From Pseudomonadota bacterium (GTDB taxonomy: Bacteria > Pseudomonadota > Gammaproteobacteria > Burkholderiales > Rhodocyclaceae): a stretch of DNA of 64,000 nt. Below the pieces are notes generated by a model. The model did no database searches, was not told the origin of the DNA, and was given only the letters and a program-made list of their open reading frames with translations. The stretch covers positions 62,001 through 126,000 of the forward strand of contig JAGTRU010000002.1 of NCBI GenBank assembly GCA_018261905.1, read 5' to 3'. The translations under genes and the position numbers were made by a program. How positions within the stretch are numbered: position 1 is the first letter of the stretch; each line of letters opens with the position of its first letter. Below are positions 45,701 to 55,656 of this stretch, one piece after another.

Positions 45701-46782
45701 GATGGATCAAACCTCCGCAAAGCCAGACCGCACGCCACCATCAGCGAAGAAGCGTCGGCCAGCAGGCTCTTCGCCCGCACCCGATCCGACAGCACCATGT
45801 TGGCAAACGGATTCGCTATCAGGGTATTTACCTGAGTGCGCGTTGCGACGACCTCGTCAACTCCCGGAATCACAGCGCAACCGCCGGCCAGGATCAGATG
45901 ATCAACCTGATTGTATTGGGTCGAGGTGAAGAAAAATTGCAGGGCGCGCGAGACTTCCAGCGCCAGATTTTCCATAAAGGGATTGAGCAACTCGGCTTCA
46001 TAGCCTTCCGGCAAATTCCCGCTACGTTTTGCCGCTTCGGCATCTTCATAATTCATACCATAGTGACGGCAGATATCCAGCGTCAGTTGCCCACCGCCGA
46101 AAGCCTGTTCTCTGGCATAAACCTGTTGCCCATTGCGCAACACCGTCAGATTCATGACATTCGCACCGGCATCGATTAGCGCGATGATCTGATTCTTCCC
46201 CGCCTCGGGCAATTGGCGTTCGATCAGCTCAAAAGCCGCCAACGACGCCAGGGACTCGACATCGACGATCACTGCCTTGAGTCCCGCCGCATCGGCCACC
46301 GCCACCCGATCTTCAACCCTTTCTTTTTTGGAAGCGGCAATCAGCACTTCCATTTCATCGGGTACCGACGGAGCTGGCCCGAGAACCTGATAATCAAGAT
46401 TGACTTCGTCAATTGAAAAAGGAATGTATTGATTCGCCTCGGACTCGACCTGAGCCTCAAGTTCTTCATCGCGCAGGCCTGCCGGCACGATAATTTTCTT
46501 GGTGATCACGGCCGACCCCGGCAAAGCCATCGCCACATTGCGCGTGGATGTCCCCAAGCGTTTCCAGGCTCGCCTGACGCAATCAACGACACCATCAAGA
46601 TTGGCAATATTGCCGTCGGCAACCGCATCTTTCGGCAACACCTCAATGGTGTAGCGCTCGACGCGGTAGCCCTCTTTCCCGTTGGCGGTCAATTCGACCA
46701 TCTTGACTGCGGATGAACTGATGTCCAATCCGAGCAATGAACGCGCCTTGGGATTTATTAACGCTGAGATATCGAAGCGCAC
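45697..46782 (-). CDS. pilM: Type IV pilus ATPase-like protein PilM
   Basis: This 361-residue cytoplasmic actin/FtsA-fold protein binds the PilN N-terminus. The nucleotide-binding motifs are LLGLDISSSAVKMVEL, ALIDAGANVMNLTVL and LILAGGCAVIPGVDE. It starts at GTG and is the first gene of the pil operon. The whole pil block looks AT-richer than its neighbours by eye. Confidence 0.95.
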   Translation of the reverse strand: MRFDISALINPKARSLLGLDISSSAVKMVELTANGKEGYRVERYTIEVLPKDAVADGNIANLDGVVDCVRRAWKRLGTSTRNVAMALPGSAVITKKIIVPAGLRDEELEAQVESEANQYIPFSIDEVNLDYQVLGPAPSVPDEMEVLIAASKKERVEDRVAVADAAGLKAVIVDVESLASLAAFELIERQLPEAGKNQIIALIDAGANVMNLTVLRNGQQVYAREQAFGGGQLTLDICRHYGMNYEDAEAAKRSGNLPEGYEAELLNPFMENLALEVSRALQFFFTSTQYNQVDHLILAGGCAVIPGVDEVVATRTQVNTLIANPFANMVLSDRVRAKSLLADASSLMVACGLALRRFDPS

Positions 46783-46844
46783 CAGACCCCCAAAAAGTCC
46801 TTACAAAATGCGAAGTTAGCTAAACAACCAATAATCCACTTGAA

Positions 46845-46873
46845 ATCCTAGCAACAAGCCCCCGGTGTGTAAA
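46845..46873 (-). promoter_or_regulatory. pilM: Candidate sigma-70 promoter of pilMNOPQ
   Basis: A -35 box TTTACA (46868-46873) and a -10 box TAGGAT (46845-46850) are separated by 17 bases on the minus strand, leaving a leader of about 55 bases. Confidence 0.45.
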
Positions 46874-46903
46874 GCACTTTCGCAGCGGCCATCTGCGGCA
46901 GCG

Positions 46904-46909
46904 TATAAT
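46904..46909 (+). promoter_or_regulatory. mrcA: Candidate -10 box for mrcA
   Basis: TATAAT at 46904-46909 is a perfect -10 hexamer 31 bases before the TTG start. No good -35 box is visible at the right distance, so the promoter is either activator-dependent or the match is chance. Confidence 0.4.
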
Positions 46910-46940
46910 CGATTCAACACCAATCCAACCGAATATCACC

Positions 46941-49253
46941 TTGTCCTCATTGCCCCTTCCACTTCGAATTATCCTCTATCCACTCCTCATATTGGCCGGC
47001 ATTTTTGCGATAGGTGTTGCCATCGGTTTGATTGTTCTGGTACTCGCTTACCCCAACCTTCCCTCACTTGAAGTTCTGACCGACTACCGCCCCAAGATTC
47101 CGCTCCACATTTATACGGCAGACGGCTACTTGATCGGCGAATTCGGCGAAGAACGCCGCGCCTTTGTGCACATCCAGAATGTCCCGGACGTCATGAAACA
47201 GGCCATTCTCTCGGCCGAAGACGACCGTTTTTATCAGCATGGCGGCATTGATTACTTTGGCATCCTGCGCGCCGCCGGCGCCAATCTGCTCGGTGGAGGC
47301 AAGCGCCAGGGCGCCTCCACGATTACTCAACAGGTCGCTCGCAATTTCTTCCTGACCGGCGAAAAAACCTATACGAGAAAACTTTACGAGGCGCTACTTT
47401 CCTTCAAAATTGAAAACAATCTATCCAAGGACCAGATTTTTGAACTCTATATCAATCAAATCTTCCTTGGCCAAAGAGCTTATGGTTTTGCCGCTGCCGC
47501 GCAGATTTATTTCGGCAAACCGCTAAAAGACATTTCCATTGCCGAAGCCGCCATGCTGGCCGGCCTGCCGAAAGCGCCGTCTGCCTACAATCCGATCGTC
47601 AATCCAAAACGCGCCAAGCTTCGCCAGCAATATGTCCTGCGCCGCATGCACGAGCTGGGCTTCATCACCACGGCCCAGTATGAAGCCGCCGTCAATGAAC
47701 CGCTCATCCTCAAACGCGAACTGGGTGACTACGCGGTGCACGCCGAATACGCTGCCGAGATGGCCCGCCAACTCGCTGCCGAACGTTTCCCCGACGATGT
47801 TTATACACGCGGCATGCAAGTCTACACCACCCTGCTCAAGGACGAACAGGAAGCCGCCTACGCCAGCCTGCGTAAAGGCGTCATGGACTACGACCGGCGC
47901 CATGGCTACCGCGGCGCCGAATCCTATCTCGATCTGACCGACTTGCACTCGGACCAGGACGAGGCCATCGACGAAGCGCTACAGGATATCGCCGATACCG
48001 GCGACCTGATTCCAGCCCTGGTATTGGCCGCCGATAACAAGCAGATTCGTGCTTACCGCAAAGGAGGGGAAACGCTAACCCTGAGCGGCGATGCGATGAA
48101 ATTTGCGGCCAAGATGCTGGATGACAAGGCCCCCCCGAACAAGCGTGTCAAACGCGGCGCCATCATCCGTCTGCAGAAAGATGACAAGGGCGCATGGCAG
48201 ATCAGTCAGCTACCGGAGGTCGAGTCCGCTTTTGTTGCGGTCACACCCAACGATGGCGCGATCCGCGCCCTGGTCGGCGGTTTCGATTTCAATCGCAACA
48301 AGTTTAATCACGTCACCCAGGCCTGGCGCCAGCCGGGTTCCAGTTTCAAACCGTTCATCTACTCGGCTTCGCTGGAAAAGGGTTACACCCCAAGCAGCGT
48401 GATCGCCGATGAACCGATCGTTATCCCGTCGAGCCAGACCGGCGCGCAAGCCTGGGAGCCGCACAACTATGATGGCAAGTACGAAGGTCCGATGAAAATG
48501 CGGACGGCACTGGCCAAGTCGAAAAACATGGTCTCGATCCGCATCCTGCAATCCATCGGCACGCAGTACGCCCAGGATTACACCGGTCGTTTCGGCTTTG
48601 ACCCGGAAAAACATCCACCCTATCTGACCATGGCCCTCGGCGCCGGTTCGGTGACGCCGTGGCAGATGGTGACGGCCTACTCGGTCTTCGCGAATGGCGG
48701 TTTCCGGATCAAGCCCTATATCGTCAGTGAAATTCGTGACGAGAAAAATCAGGTGCTCGCCCGCTCGGCCGAGGTTCAGGCCGGCGATGAGTCGATTCGC
48801 GCCATCGACGCCCGCAATGCCTTCATGATGGATTCGATGCTGCGCGACGTCACCATCTTCGGCACCGCCGCCCGGGCGTCGGTCACCCTCAAGCGGCAGG
48901 ATCTGGCAGGCAAGACCGGCACCACCAACGAATATGTTGACGCCTGGTTCTGTGGCTACCAGATGACCGTTGCCGGCTGTGCCTGGATCGGCTTCGACCA
49001 GCCGAAAAAACTCGGTGACAAGGAAACCGGCGGCGCGGCAGCGCTACCGATCTGGATCGGCTACATGAGCCGAGCGCTCAAGGATGTTCCGGTGCAGCTA
49101 CCGACTATGCCGGATGGCCTGGTCGCCCATGGCGAAGGCCGTGATCGCACCCTGGTCTATGCCGAAAATGCTGCCAAGGAACAGCCTGCGGAGGAGGAGG
49201 GAGCCGCGACGCCACCGCCCAAACCGGAACTGGACAAACCACCCAGTGACTGA
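46941..49253 (+). CDS. mrcA: Class A penicillin-binding protein 1A
   Basis: This 770-residue bifunctional peptidoglycan synthase has a transmembrane anchor (about 10-36), a glycosyltransferase domain with catalytic Glu93 (SAEDDRFYQHGGIDY; then GASTITQQVARNFF), an OB-like insert and a transpeptidase domain with Ser467-x-x-Lys470 (GSSFKPF), SKN and KTGTTN (658 onward). The start is TTG with no strong ribosome site; no nearby ATG gives the anchor. It is divergent from pilM, an order typical of proteobacteria. Confidence 0.95.
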   Translation: MSSLPLPLRIILYPLLILAGIFAIGVAIGLIVLVLAYPNLPSLEVLTDYRPKIPLHIYTADGYLIGEFGEERRAFVHIQNVPDVMKQAILSAEDDRFYQHGGIDYFGILRAAGANLLGGGKRQGASTITQQVARNFFLTGEKTYTRKLYEALLSFKIENNLSKDQIFELYINQIFLGQRAYGFAAAAQIYFGKPLKDISIAEAAMLAGLPKAPSAYNPIVNPKRAKLRQQYVLRRMHELGFITTAQYEAAVNEPLILKRELGDYAVHAEYAAEMARQLAAERFPDDVYTRGMQVYTTLLKDEQEAAYASLRKGVMDYDRRHGYRGAESYLDLTDLHSDQDEAIDEALQDIADTGDLIPALVLAADNKQIRAYRKGGETLTLSGDAMKFAAKMLDDKAPPNKRVKRGAIIRLQKDDKGAWQISQLPEVESAFVAVTPNDGAIRALVGGFDFNRNKFNHVTQAWRQPGSSFKPFIYSASLEKGYTPSSVIADEPIVIPSSQTGAQAWEPHNYDGKYEGPMKMRTALAKSKNMVSIRILQSIGTQYAQDYTGRFGFDPEKHPPYLTMALGAGSVTPWQMVTAYSVFANGGFRIKPYIVSEIRDEKNQVLARSAEVQAGDESIRAIDARNAFMMDSMLRDVTIFGTAARASVTLKRQDLAGKTGTTNEYVDAWFCGYQMTVAGCAWIGFDQPKKLGDKETGGAAALPIWIGYMSRALKDVPVQLPTMPDGLVAHGEGRDRTLVYAENAAKEQPAEEEGAATPPPKPELDKPPSD

Positions 49254-49571
49254 TCAGGCCAGAGTGATGCGCTCGCCGGCCTGCTGGCTGGCGAGCGCAG
49301 ACAACTTAGCCATCAACTCCCCTGCATCGCGGGTATCGCGCCAGACCTCGCCATCCCAGCGAAAGTGGAAACCGCCGGCGCGCGCGGCGACCCAGATTTC
49401 CCGCGCTATGCCGTGCCGATTGACGATGATCTTGCTGCCATCGCTGAACTCGATTTCGAGCACCCCGCCGGCTGCCAGTTCGAAATCCACATCGGCGCCG
49501 CTGGCTTCAAGCGCCGCATCTATTCTGGTCAACGCTGCATCGGCCAGTGCGTTAAATTCCTTGTCTTCCAT
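49254..49571 (-). CDS. cyaY: Frataxin-like iron-sulfur assembly protein CyaY
   Basis: This 105-residue protein has the frataxin fold: acidic helix (EFNALADAALTRIDAALEAS), then VDFELAAGGVLEIEFSDG, IIVNRHGIAREIWVAARAGG and FHFRWDGEVWRDTRDAGEL. It donates iron to, or regulates, Fe-S cluster assembly. It is convergent with mrcA (stops touch) and divergent from the small lipoprotein gene. Confidence 0.95.
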   Translation of the reverse strand: MEDKEFNALADAALTRIDAALEASGADVDFELAAGGVLEIEFSDGSKIIVNRHGIAREIWVAARAGGFHFRWDGEVWRDTRDAGELMAKLSALASQQAGERITLA

Positions 49572-49613
49572 CGTATGCTACCATCCCGCTCTTTGCTGAC
49601 CGATTCGTCACCA

Positions 49614-49817
49614 ATGTCCAGAGTTATCGCCGTTTTACTGGCCTTATGTCTTGCCGCCTGCGGCATGAAAACTGCGCTCGTGCTGCCGGCCAAACCGGCT
49701 TCCGAACCCTTGCTCGGCAACCCGACGTCAGCCAAACCCACCGCCAAATCCACCGTCAAGCAACCCACGGCAAGTGCCCCGGATGTTAGCACGGACACCA
49801 AAACGAATTCCCAATGA
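49614..49817 (+). CDS. lptM: LptM-like small lipoprotein
   Basis: This 67-residue lipoprotein has a signal peptide and lipobox LAAC with the acylated Cys16, followed directly by GMKTALVLP. That is the pattern of LptM (YifL), which starts CGxKGPLYLP and helps LptD mature in the outer membrane. The Pro/Ser/Thr-rich tail is disordered. It overlaps lysA by four bases, and a short lipoprotein before lysA is common in proteobacteria. The name rests on the motif and position. Confidence 0.75.
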   Translation: MSRVIAVLLALCLAACGMKTALVLPAKPASEPLLGNPTSAKPTAKSTVKQPTASAPDVSTDTKTNSQ

Positions 49818-51079
49818 GCTCCTTTAGCCTGAAGAACGGCGTCCTGCATGCCGAATCCGTCGCCCTGCCCGCCCTCGCCGATCAGTTCGGCACGCCGGCC
49901 TACGTCTATTCCCGCGCCGCCCTCGCAGGCGCGCTGCGCGAATTCCTCGACGTCCTGAACGGCCACCCGGCCGGCAGCGGCGCGCTGGTCTGCTATGCCG
50001 TCAAGGCCAACTCGAATCTGGCGATCCTCAACCTGTTCGCCCGCCTCGGCGCCGGTTTCGACATCGTCTCCGGCGGCGAGTTGCAACGCGTCCTGGCCGC
50101 CGGCGCCGATCCGCAAAAGGTTGTTTTCTCGGGCGTTGGCAAGACGGCTGCCGAAATGCAGTTGGCGCTGGAGGTCGGCATCTTCTGCTTCAACATCGAG
50201 TCCGCCCCCGAACTGGAGCGCCTCAACGAAGTGGCCGGCCGCTGCGGCAAGAAGGCGCCGGTCAGCCTGCGCGTCAATCCGAATGTCGATCCGAAGACCC
50301 ACCCGTATATCTCGACCGGTCTCAAGGAGGCCAAGTTCGGCGTCGCCTACGACGATGCACTGGCCCTCTATCGCCGTGCCGCTGCGCTGCCGAACATCGA
50401 AGTGGCCGGCATCGACTGCCATATCGGTTCGCAACTGCTCGACCCCGCGCCTTTCGTCGAGGCGCTCGACCGCGTTCTGGCCCTGATCGACCAGTTGAGC
50501 GCCGAAGGCATCGCCGTGCATCACCTCGACCTCGGTGGCGGCCTCGGCATCAAGTACAAGGACGACCAGGTCCAGCCGACCGTCGCTGCCTACCTGACGC
50601 CGCTGCTCGACAAGCTGGCCGGACGCGGCCTCAAGGTCGTGCTCGAACCTGGCCGTCGCCTGGTCGGCAATGCCGGCCTGCTGCTGACCCGCGTCGAATT
50701 CCTGAAGCCCGGTGAAGGCAAGAATTTCGCGATCATCGATGCCGCCATGAACGACCTGATGCGCCCGGCGCTTTACGAAGCCTGGCATGACATCCTGCCG
50801 GTCGTGCCGCACACCGCCGGTGCGACGCGCGACTACGACATCGTCGGCCCGGTCTGCGAATCCGGCGACTTCCTTGGTCTGGCCCGGCCGCTCGCCATTG
50901 AAGCCGGCGACCTGCTCGCCGTGATGTCGGCCGGCGCCTACGGCATGGCCATGGCCTCGAACTACAACACCCGGCCACGTGCCGTCGAGCTGATGGTCGA
51001 TGGCGACCAGGTGCACGTCATTCGCCAGCGCGAAACCATAGCCCAACTCTACGCCGGCGAGCAGGTCCTGCCGGCTTGA
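49814..51079 (+). CDS. lysA: Diaminopimelate decarboxylase
   Basis: This 421-residue PLP enzyme makes lysine from meso-diaminopimelate. The PLP lysine is Lys64 (CYAVKANSN); further motifs are SGGELQRVLAAGADP, HHLDLGGGLGIKYKD, EPGRRLVGNAG and CESGDFLG. It starts inside the lptM stop and its own stop overlaps the likely TTG start of hslR. Confidence 0.97.
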   Translation: MSSFSLKNGVLHAESVALPALADQFGTPAYVYSRAALAGALREFLDVLNGHPAGSGALVCYAVKANSNLAILNLFARLGAGFDIVSGGELQRVLAAGADPQKVVFSGVGKTAAEMQLALEVGIFCFNIESAPELERLNEVAGRCGKKAPVSLRVNPNVDPKTHPYISTGLKEAKFGVAYDDALALYRRAAALPNIEVAGIDCHIGSQLLDPAPFVEALDRVLALIDQLSAEGIAVHHLDLGGGLGIKYKDDQVQPTVAAYLTPLLDKLAGRGLKVVLEPGRRLVGNAGLLLTRVEFLKPGEGKNFAIIDAAMNDLMRPALYEAWHDILPVVPHTAGATRDYDIVGPVCESGDFLGLARPLAIEAGDLLAVMSAGAYGMAMASNYNTRPRAVELMVDGDQVHVIRQRETIAQLYAGEQVLPA

Positions 51080-51445
51080 GTGGCATCCGCATCGACAAGT
51101 GGCTGTGGGCGGCGTTTCTTCAAGACGCGCAGCCTGGCCACCGATGCCGTCAGCGGCGGCAAGATCAGGCTCAACGGGACGCCGACCAAGCCGGCGCGTG
51201 AGGTGAAAATCGGCGACCGACTGGATGTCTTCAACGGCGACACCCGCTGGGAAGTCGTCGTCCTGGCGCTTTCGGAAAAACGCGGTCCGGCCAGCGAAGC
51301 GCGCCTGCTCTACGCAGAAACCACCGAAAGCATCACCGCCCGCGAAGCTGAACAAGCCCGGCGCAAGTTCGAACACGAGCCAGCCGCCGAAATCCATGGC
51401 CGGCCAACCAAGCGCGACCGCCGGCAACTGAACCGGCTTTCCTGA
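51076..51445 (+). pseudogene. hslR: Hsp15 (hslR) with a one-base frameshift
   Basis: Hsp15 is an S4-domain RNA-binding heat-shock protein that rescues nascent chain-50S complexes. A TTG at 51076 opens SGIRIDKWLWAA, the exact Hsp15 start; the rest (RFFKTRSLATDAVSGGKIRL, then RGPASEARLLYAETTES) continues in the next frame. Family members read DKWLWAARF in one frame, so one base (probably C) is missing near 51111-51115. The C-terminal part is otherwise intact and the gene may be real with a sequencing error, a recent mutation, or recoding. Confidence 0.85.
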
Positions 51446-51448
51446 ACC

Positions 51449-52336
51449 CTAAAGTACCAGAAACAGCGCCAGCGGCAGGAAAACCAGCGCCGCCAGATTG
51501 CCGACCAGCACGATCGACGCCACCCGTTGCGGCTCCTGCTTGTAGCGCTCGGCGAACAGGAAGTTGAGCACGGCCGGCGGCAAGGCGCCGAACACCAGCA
51601 GCATCGCCGCATCGCGCCCGTGCAGACCAAGCAGGGCGATCACCCCGTAGGCCACCGCCATACCGGCCAGCGGACGCAGCAGGGCGCTGCCCAGCGATAG
51701 TTTCCATTCACCGAAAGAGACATCGGTCATCCGCACGCCCAGCGAAAAGAGCAGCAGCGGCACCGAAACGTCGCCGAGCATCTTGATGGCGATCACCGCC
51801 GGTTGCCAGACAGGGACTTTCAGGATCGCCACGGTCAACCCGGCAATGGCCGCAAAAACCACCGGAATGCGCCACAGGGTCAGCAGGCGCGTCGTCGGAT
51901 CGAGCAGGCGGGCACCGAAGGAAAAATGCAGCGTATTCTCGACCATGAACAGGATCACCGCCGCCGGCAGCGCATTTTCGCCCCAGGCCAGCACGGCGAG
52001 CGGCAGGCCGATATTGCCGGAATTATTGAACAGCATCGGCGGCACCAGCGTTTTCGGCTGGATGCCGAACAGTCGGGCAATTGGCCAGGCGAGCAGGCCG
52101 CAGGTGGCGAGCACCAGGAAACCACCCAGCGCCAGCGGTGCGTAGGCCGCCAGGTCGAAGGACTTGCCAGCCATCGCGGCGAAAACCAGGGCCGGCACAA
52201 AAACATCCATGTTCAGCCGGTTGGCGACGGCCATTTCCGGCTTGTGCTTGCGGGCGTAGAAATAGCCGGCGGCGACGATGGCGAAAATCGGAAAAAGGAT
52301 GGCCAGCAGGCGAAAACTCAGGCTTTGCTCGTCCAC
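51449..52336 (-). CDS. AEC family transporter (auxin efflux carrier-like)
   Basis: This 295-residue protein has about ten transmembrane spans; ILFPIFAIVAAGYFYARK, FNNSGNIGLPLAVLAWGE and LLLFSLGVRMTDV are typical of AEC permeases (malonate/malate or auxin-like). The substrate is not predictable. It is convergent with hslR; three bases separate the ends. Confidence 0.9.
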   Translation of the reverse strand: MDEQSLSFRLLAILFPIFAIVAAGYFYARKHKPEMAVANRLNMDVFVPALVFAAMAGKSFDLAAYAPLALGGFLVLATCGLLAWPIARLFGIQPKTLVPPMLFNNSGNIGLPLAVLAWGENALPAAVILFMVENTLHFSFGARLLDPTTRLLTLWRIPVVFAAIAGLTVAILKVPVWQPAVIAIKMLGDVSVPLLLFSLGVRMTDVSFGEWKLSLGSALLRPLAGMAVAYGVIALLGLHGRDAAMLLVFGALPPAVLNFLFAERYKQEPQRVASIVLVGNLAALVFLPLALFLVL

Positions 52337-52430
52337 GCGGGCACCTTGGAAAATAGCGAAATGTGCCCGATTGTCAGGGCAGGCGGCGCCGCCGGGCTAT
52401 CAGGGATGACCCTGAGCCCGACGGTGGCAG

Positions 52431-53759
52431 TTACAGCACGTAGCGCGACAGATCTTCGTCAGCCGCCAGTTCGCCGAGCCGCGAATTAACGGCGGCGGCG
52501 TCAATGAGGATTTTCTCCTGACCGGCCTTGCCCGCCTCGAAGGAAATTTCCTCGAGCAGTTTTTCCATGACCGTGTGCAGGCGGCGGGCACCGATATTCT
52601 CGGTCTTTTCGTTCACCTGGAAGGCGATCTCGGCCAGCCGGCGAATGCCGTCGGCGGCGAATTCCAGCACGACACCTTCGGTTTCGAGCAGCGCCTGATA
52701 CTGGCGGGTCAGGCAGGCATCGGTCTGGGTCAGGATGCACTCGAAATCAGCGACCGACAGCGAATCCAGTTCAACCCGAATGGGGAAACGTCCCTGCAAC
52801 TCGGGAATCAGGTCGGAGGGCTTGGACAGGTGAAAGGCGCCGGAAGCGATGAACAGGATGTGATCGGTCTTGATCATGCCGTACTTGGTCGACACCGTCG
52901 TCCCTTCGACCAGCGGCAGCAGGTCGCGCTGCACGCCCTGGCGCGAGACATCGGCGCCCTGCATCTCGGAACGACTGGCGATCTTGTCCAGCTCGTCGAG
53001 AAAAACAATGCCGTTCTGCTCGACGGCGGTCACCGCCTCCAGCTTCACTTCTTCATCATTGACCAGTTTGGCGGCCTCCTCTTCGGTCAATAGCTTCAAC
53101 GCTTCCTTGATCGGCAGCTTGCGCGACCTTTTCTTGCCGCCGCCCATGTTCTGGAACATGCCCTGGATCTGCTGGGTCAGCTCCTCCATGCCGGGCGGCG
53201 CGAAAATTTCGGCCTGCACAGCGGGCGCGGCCAGCTCGATGTCGATTTCCTTGTCGTCCAGCTCGCCCTCGCGCAGCTTCTTGCGGAATTTCTGGCGGGT
53301 TGTGTTTTCATCGGGCGTCGCGCTGTTTTCGGCGAAAAAGCCGGGGCTGCGGGCTGGCGGCAACAACACGTCGAGAACGCGATCTTCGGCCGCATCCTCG
53401 GCGCGGGCACGCATCTGCTTGATGGCGCGTTCGCGGTGACTCTTGATGGCGATTTCGACCAGGTCGCGGATGATGGTCTCGACATCGCGGCCGACATAGC
53501 CGACTTCGGTAAACTTGGTCGCTTCGATCTTGATGAAGGGTGCGTTGGCCAGGCGGGCCAGGCGCCGGGCGATTTCGGTCTTGCCGACGCCGGTCGGGCC
53601 GATCATCAGGATGTTCTTCGGGGTGATTTCCTGGCGCAGCGGCTCGGCCACCTGCGACCGCCGCCAGCGGTTGCGCAGGGCGATAGCCACGGATTTCTTG
53701 GCATTGGTCTGGCCGACGATGTGCTTGTCCAGTTCGGAAACGATTTCTTGCGGCGTCAT
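52431..53759 (-). CDS. hslU: HslU, ATPase subunit of the HslVU protease
   Basis: This 442-residue AAA+ unfoldase feeds HslV. Walker A is [13 protein letters not shown], the pore motif is GYVGRDVET, Walker B is [12 protein letters not shown], and the I-domain spans about 110-240. The C-terminus ends LSRYVL, the tail that activates HslV. ATG 53759 fits the family N-terminus ([14 protein letters not shown]). The hslV stop is 14 bp upstream. Confidence 0.97.
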   Translation of the reverse strand: MTPQEIVSELDKHIVGQTNAKKSVAIALRNRWRRSQVAEPLRQEITPKNILMIGPTGVGKTEIARRLARLANAPFIKIEATKFTEVGYVGRDVETIIRDLVEIAIKSHRERAIKQMRARAEDAAEDRVLDVLLPPARSPGFFAENSATPDENTTRQKFRKKLREGELDDKEIDIELAAPAVQAEIFAPPGMEELTQQIQGMFQNMGGGKKRSRKLPIKEALKLLTEEEAAKLVNDEEVKLEAVTAVEQNGIVFLDELDKIASRSEMQGADVSRQGVQRDLLPLVEGTTVSTKYGMIKTDHILFIASGAFHLSKPSDLIPELQGRFPIRVELDSLSVADFECILTQTDACLTRQYQALLETEGVVLEFAADGIRRLAEIAFQVNEKTENIGARRLHTVMEKLLEEISFEAGKAGQEKILIDAAAVNSRLGELAADEDLSRYVL

Positions 53760-53773
53760 CGCTGATCCTCCAC

Positions 53774-54310
53774 TCATTCGAGCACCTCGATCGTGAAATT
53801 GCGATTGGTGTAAATACAGATGTCGCCGGCGATTTCCAGCGACTTGGTGACGATGTCGCGCGGGCTCAGCTCGGTATTTTCCAACAGCGCCCGTGCCGCA
53901 CTCTGGGCGTAGGAACCGCCCGAGCCGATGGCGACGATGCCCTGCTCCGGTTCCAGCACGTCGCCGTTGCCGGTGATGATCAGCGAGACTTCCTGGTCGG
54001 CCACCGAGAGCATGGCTTCCAGGCGGCGCAGGGCGCGGTCGGAACGCCAGTCCTTGGCCAGTTCGACGGCCGAGCGCAGCAGGTTGCCCTGATGCTTTTC
54101 CAGCTTGGCCTCGAAGCGCTCGAACAGCGTAAAAGCATCCGCGGTACCGCCGGCAAAGCCGGCCAGGATACGGCCCTGGTAAAGTCGGCGGACCTTCTTG
54201 GCGGTTGCCTTGATGACGATATTGCCCAGGGTCACCTGACCGTCGCCGCCCATGGCGACGGAGTTACCCCGTCGCACCGACAGGATGGTCGTGCCGTGAT
54301 ATTGCTCCAT
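53774..54310 (-). CDS. hslV: HslV, peptidase subunit of the HslVU protease
   Basis: This 178-residue threonine peptidase starts with a six-residue pro-segment before [20 protein letters not shown]; Thr7 should become the nucleophile. [20 protein letters not shown] and [15 protein letters not shown] are family signatures. It lies 11 bp after the STAS-like gene, so it is probably on that mRNA. Confidence 0.97.
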   Translation of the reverse strand: MEQYHGTTILSVRRGNSVAMGGDGQVTLGNIVIKATAKKVRRLYQGRILAGFAGGTADAFTLFERFEAKLEKHQGNLLRSAVELAKDWRSDRALRRLEAMLSVADQEVSLIITGNGDVLEPEQGIVAIGSGGSYAQSAARALLENTELSPRDIVTKSLEIAGDICIYTNRNFTIEVLE

Positions 54311-54321
54311 GTTTTCCTACC

Positions 54322-55611
54322 TCAAGACTTGGGAACGATGATGCGCGCCTGCTTGTTCAAGCCGACCACCGCCATCAGTTCGGCCACCAGATGATTCGGA
54401 CTGCGGACGACGATATCGCGTCCGGCCGTCTTGTAGGGGGCCAGCCGGTTGACCAGTTGGCCGGCCGAAAAGAAATCCATCCGGCGCACACCGGAAAAAT
54501 CGAGAACCGGCATCTCATTTTGCTCGATCACCGGGATCAGATCCTCGAATCGACAACTCTTCAAATCGCCACTCAGGTAATAGGCGTCGTCGCGCGTCCG
54601 CACCGGCGCCACGACACTTTTGCTGACCGCCACCGGGCGATCATCCCAGGATGGCGGCGAGAGTTCGAAAGTCACTGCATAATCGACTGCGCGCTCCTCA
54701 AACGCTTCCTGCGTACCATGGCGCTGCAAGAGTTCGAGCAGCAACAACCAGGAGGGCGCATGTCTGGCATCACCGGCGACCAGGCGGTCGTTCAGACGGC
54801 GCAGAAAGCCCTCCGGCTCGTCCAGGGTCAGCGAAATACCAGACCGCCGAGCACGGGCCAGCAAATCGGCAAATCGTCCGGCGATATCATCATCGCAACC
54901 AATCAACTTGCCACAGCTAATGACCGCCGGCTGTTTCTGACTGATTACGTTTTCCAGTTCCGCCAGGGGGGCAACGCACTCGGCGGTCAACACCCCCTGC
55001 AAACTAAATACCTGTGGCCCGGAAACCTCCCGCGACTTCGTCGGCGCTTCTTGGCGCCAGGCCGGCGGTGAGGTTTCGCAGACTTCGGCGAAGTCGAAAC
55101 CGAGTTTTTCAAAGGCAGCGCGATCGCCGATGATTTGTAATAGGTCGAACAGCAAATGCCAGAAGCGCCGGCCTTCCATCCCCGGGTAAGCGCGAATCAG
55201 CGCCTCAAGCAGACCGCGAGCCGCGGCATCCTGCCCATTGGCAAACAATACGACCGCCTGTTCGAGATCAGCCTGGAGCGGATCGACATCGTGGTCCACG
55301 TCGATCGCCATAACGCTGGAATCGGTAAAATCCCGATCGAACTCGGCCATTGTGAAATCAAGATCATCGACCACGGCCAGCGGTTTCTGCGGCTTTACTT
55401 CGGTACTGGGCGAAGGGGTCTTGGCGAGCGGCTTGGCGGGAGGCAAATTGCCGGTTGAAAATTCAAGATCCGCCAGCGGCGGAGCGGGAGTCCTCGGCGA
55501 CTCGTCCTTGGCCAGGACGCTGACGGCCGGCACGGGCGCCGGAGCCTTGGGGCGGGCGGCGGGCCGCTCCGGCATTTTCTGGGACTGTTTCTTGAAAAAG
55601 GAAAAAACCAT
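54322..55611 (-). CDS. STAS-like, FimV-repeat-like protein upstream of hslV
   Basis: This 429-residue protein has a Pro/Ala-rich disordered N-terminus (12-75). Two copies of a helical unit then appear, each ending in an SPP(A/S)W motif: RRFWHLLFDLLQIIGDRAAF ... SPPAW (148-185), and SWLLLLELLQRHG ... SPPSW (287-322). Each is followed by a STAS-like alpha/beta domain (about 198-282 and 343-428; the second has MPVLDFSGVRRMDFFSAGQL). The helical units recall TPR-like segments of FimV proteins. It has no signal or span. The function is unknown; the 11-bp spacing to hslV links it to proteolysis. Confidence 0.75.
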   Translation of the reverse strand: MVFSFFKKQSQKMPERPAARPKAPAPVPAVSVLAKDESPRTPAPPLADLEFSTGNLPPAKPLAKTPSPSTEVKPQKPLAVVDDLDFTMAEFDRDFTDSSVMAIDVDHDVDPLQADLEQAVVLFANGQDAAARGLLEALIRAYPGMEGRRFWHLLFDLLQIIGDRAAFEKLGFDFAEVCETSPPAWRQEAPTKSREVSGPQVFSLQGVLTAECVAPLAELENVISQKQPAVISCGKLIGCDDDIAGRFADLLARARRSGISLTLDEPEGFLRRLNDRLVAGDARHAPSWLLLLELLQRHGTQEAFEERAVDYAVTFELSPPSWDDRPVAVSKSVVAPVRTRDDAYYLSGDLKSCRFEDLIPVIEQNEMPVLDFSGVRRMDFFSAGQLVNRLAPYKTAGRDIVVRSPNHLVAELMAVVGLNKQARIIVPKS

Positions 55612-55656
55612 AACCACTCCGCGAACAGAGGTTGTGTTTTAGCATGCCACCGATCG

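Noticed and set aside
41744..46782. AT-richer composition of the pil block as a sign of recent transfer
   Set aside because: The genes are core type IV pilus genes in their usual order next to mrcA and aroKB; a composition difference seen by eye is not enough to claim transfer.
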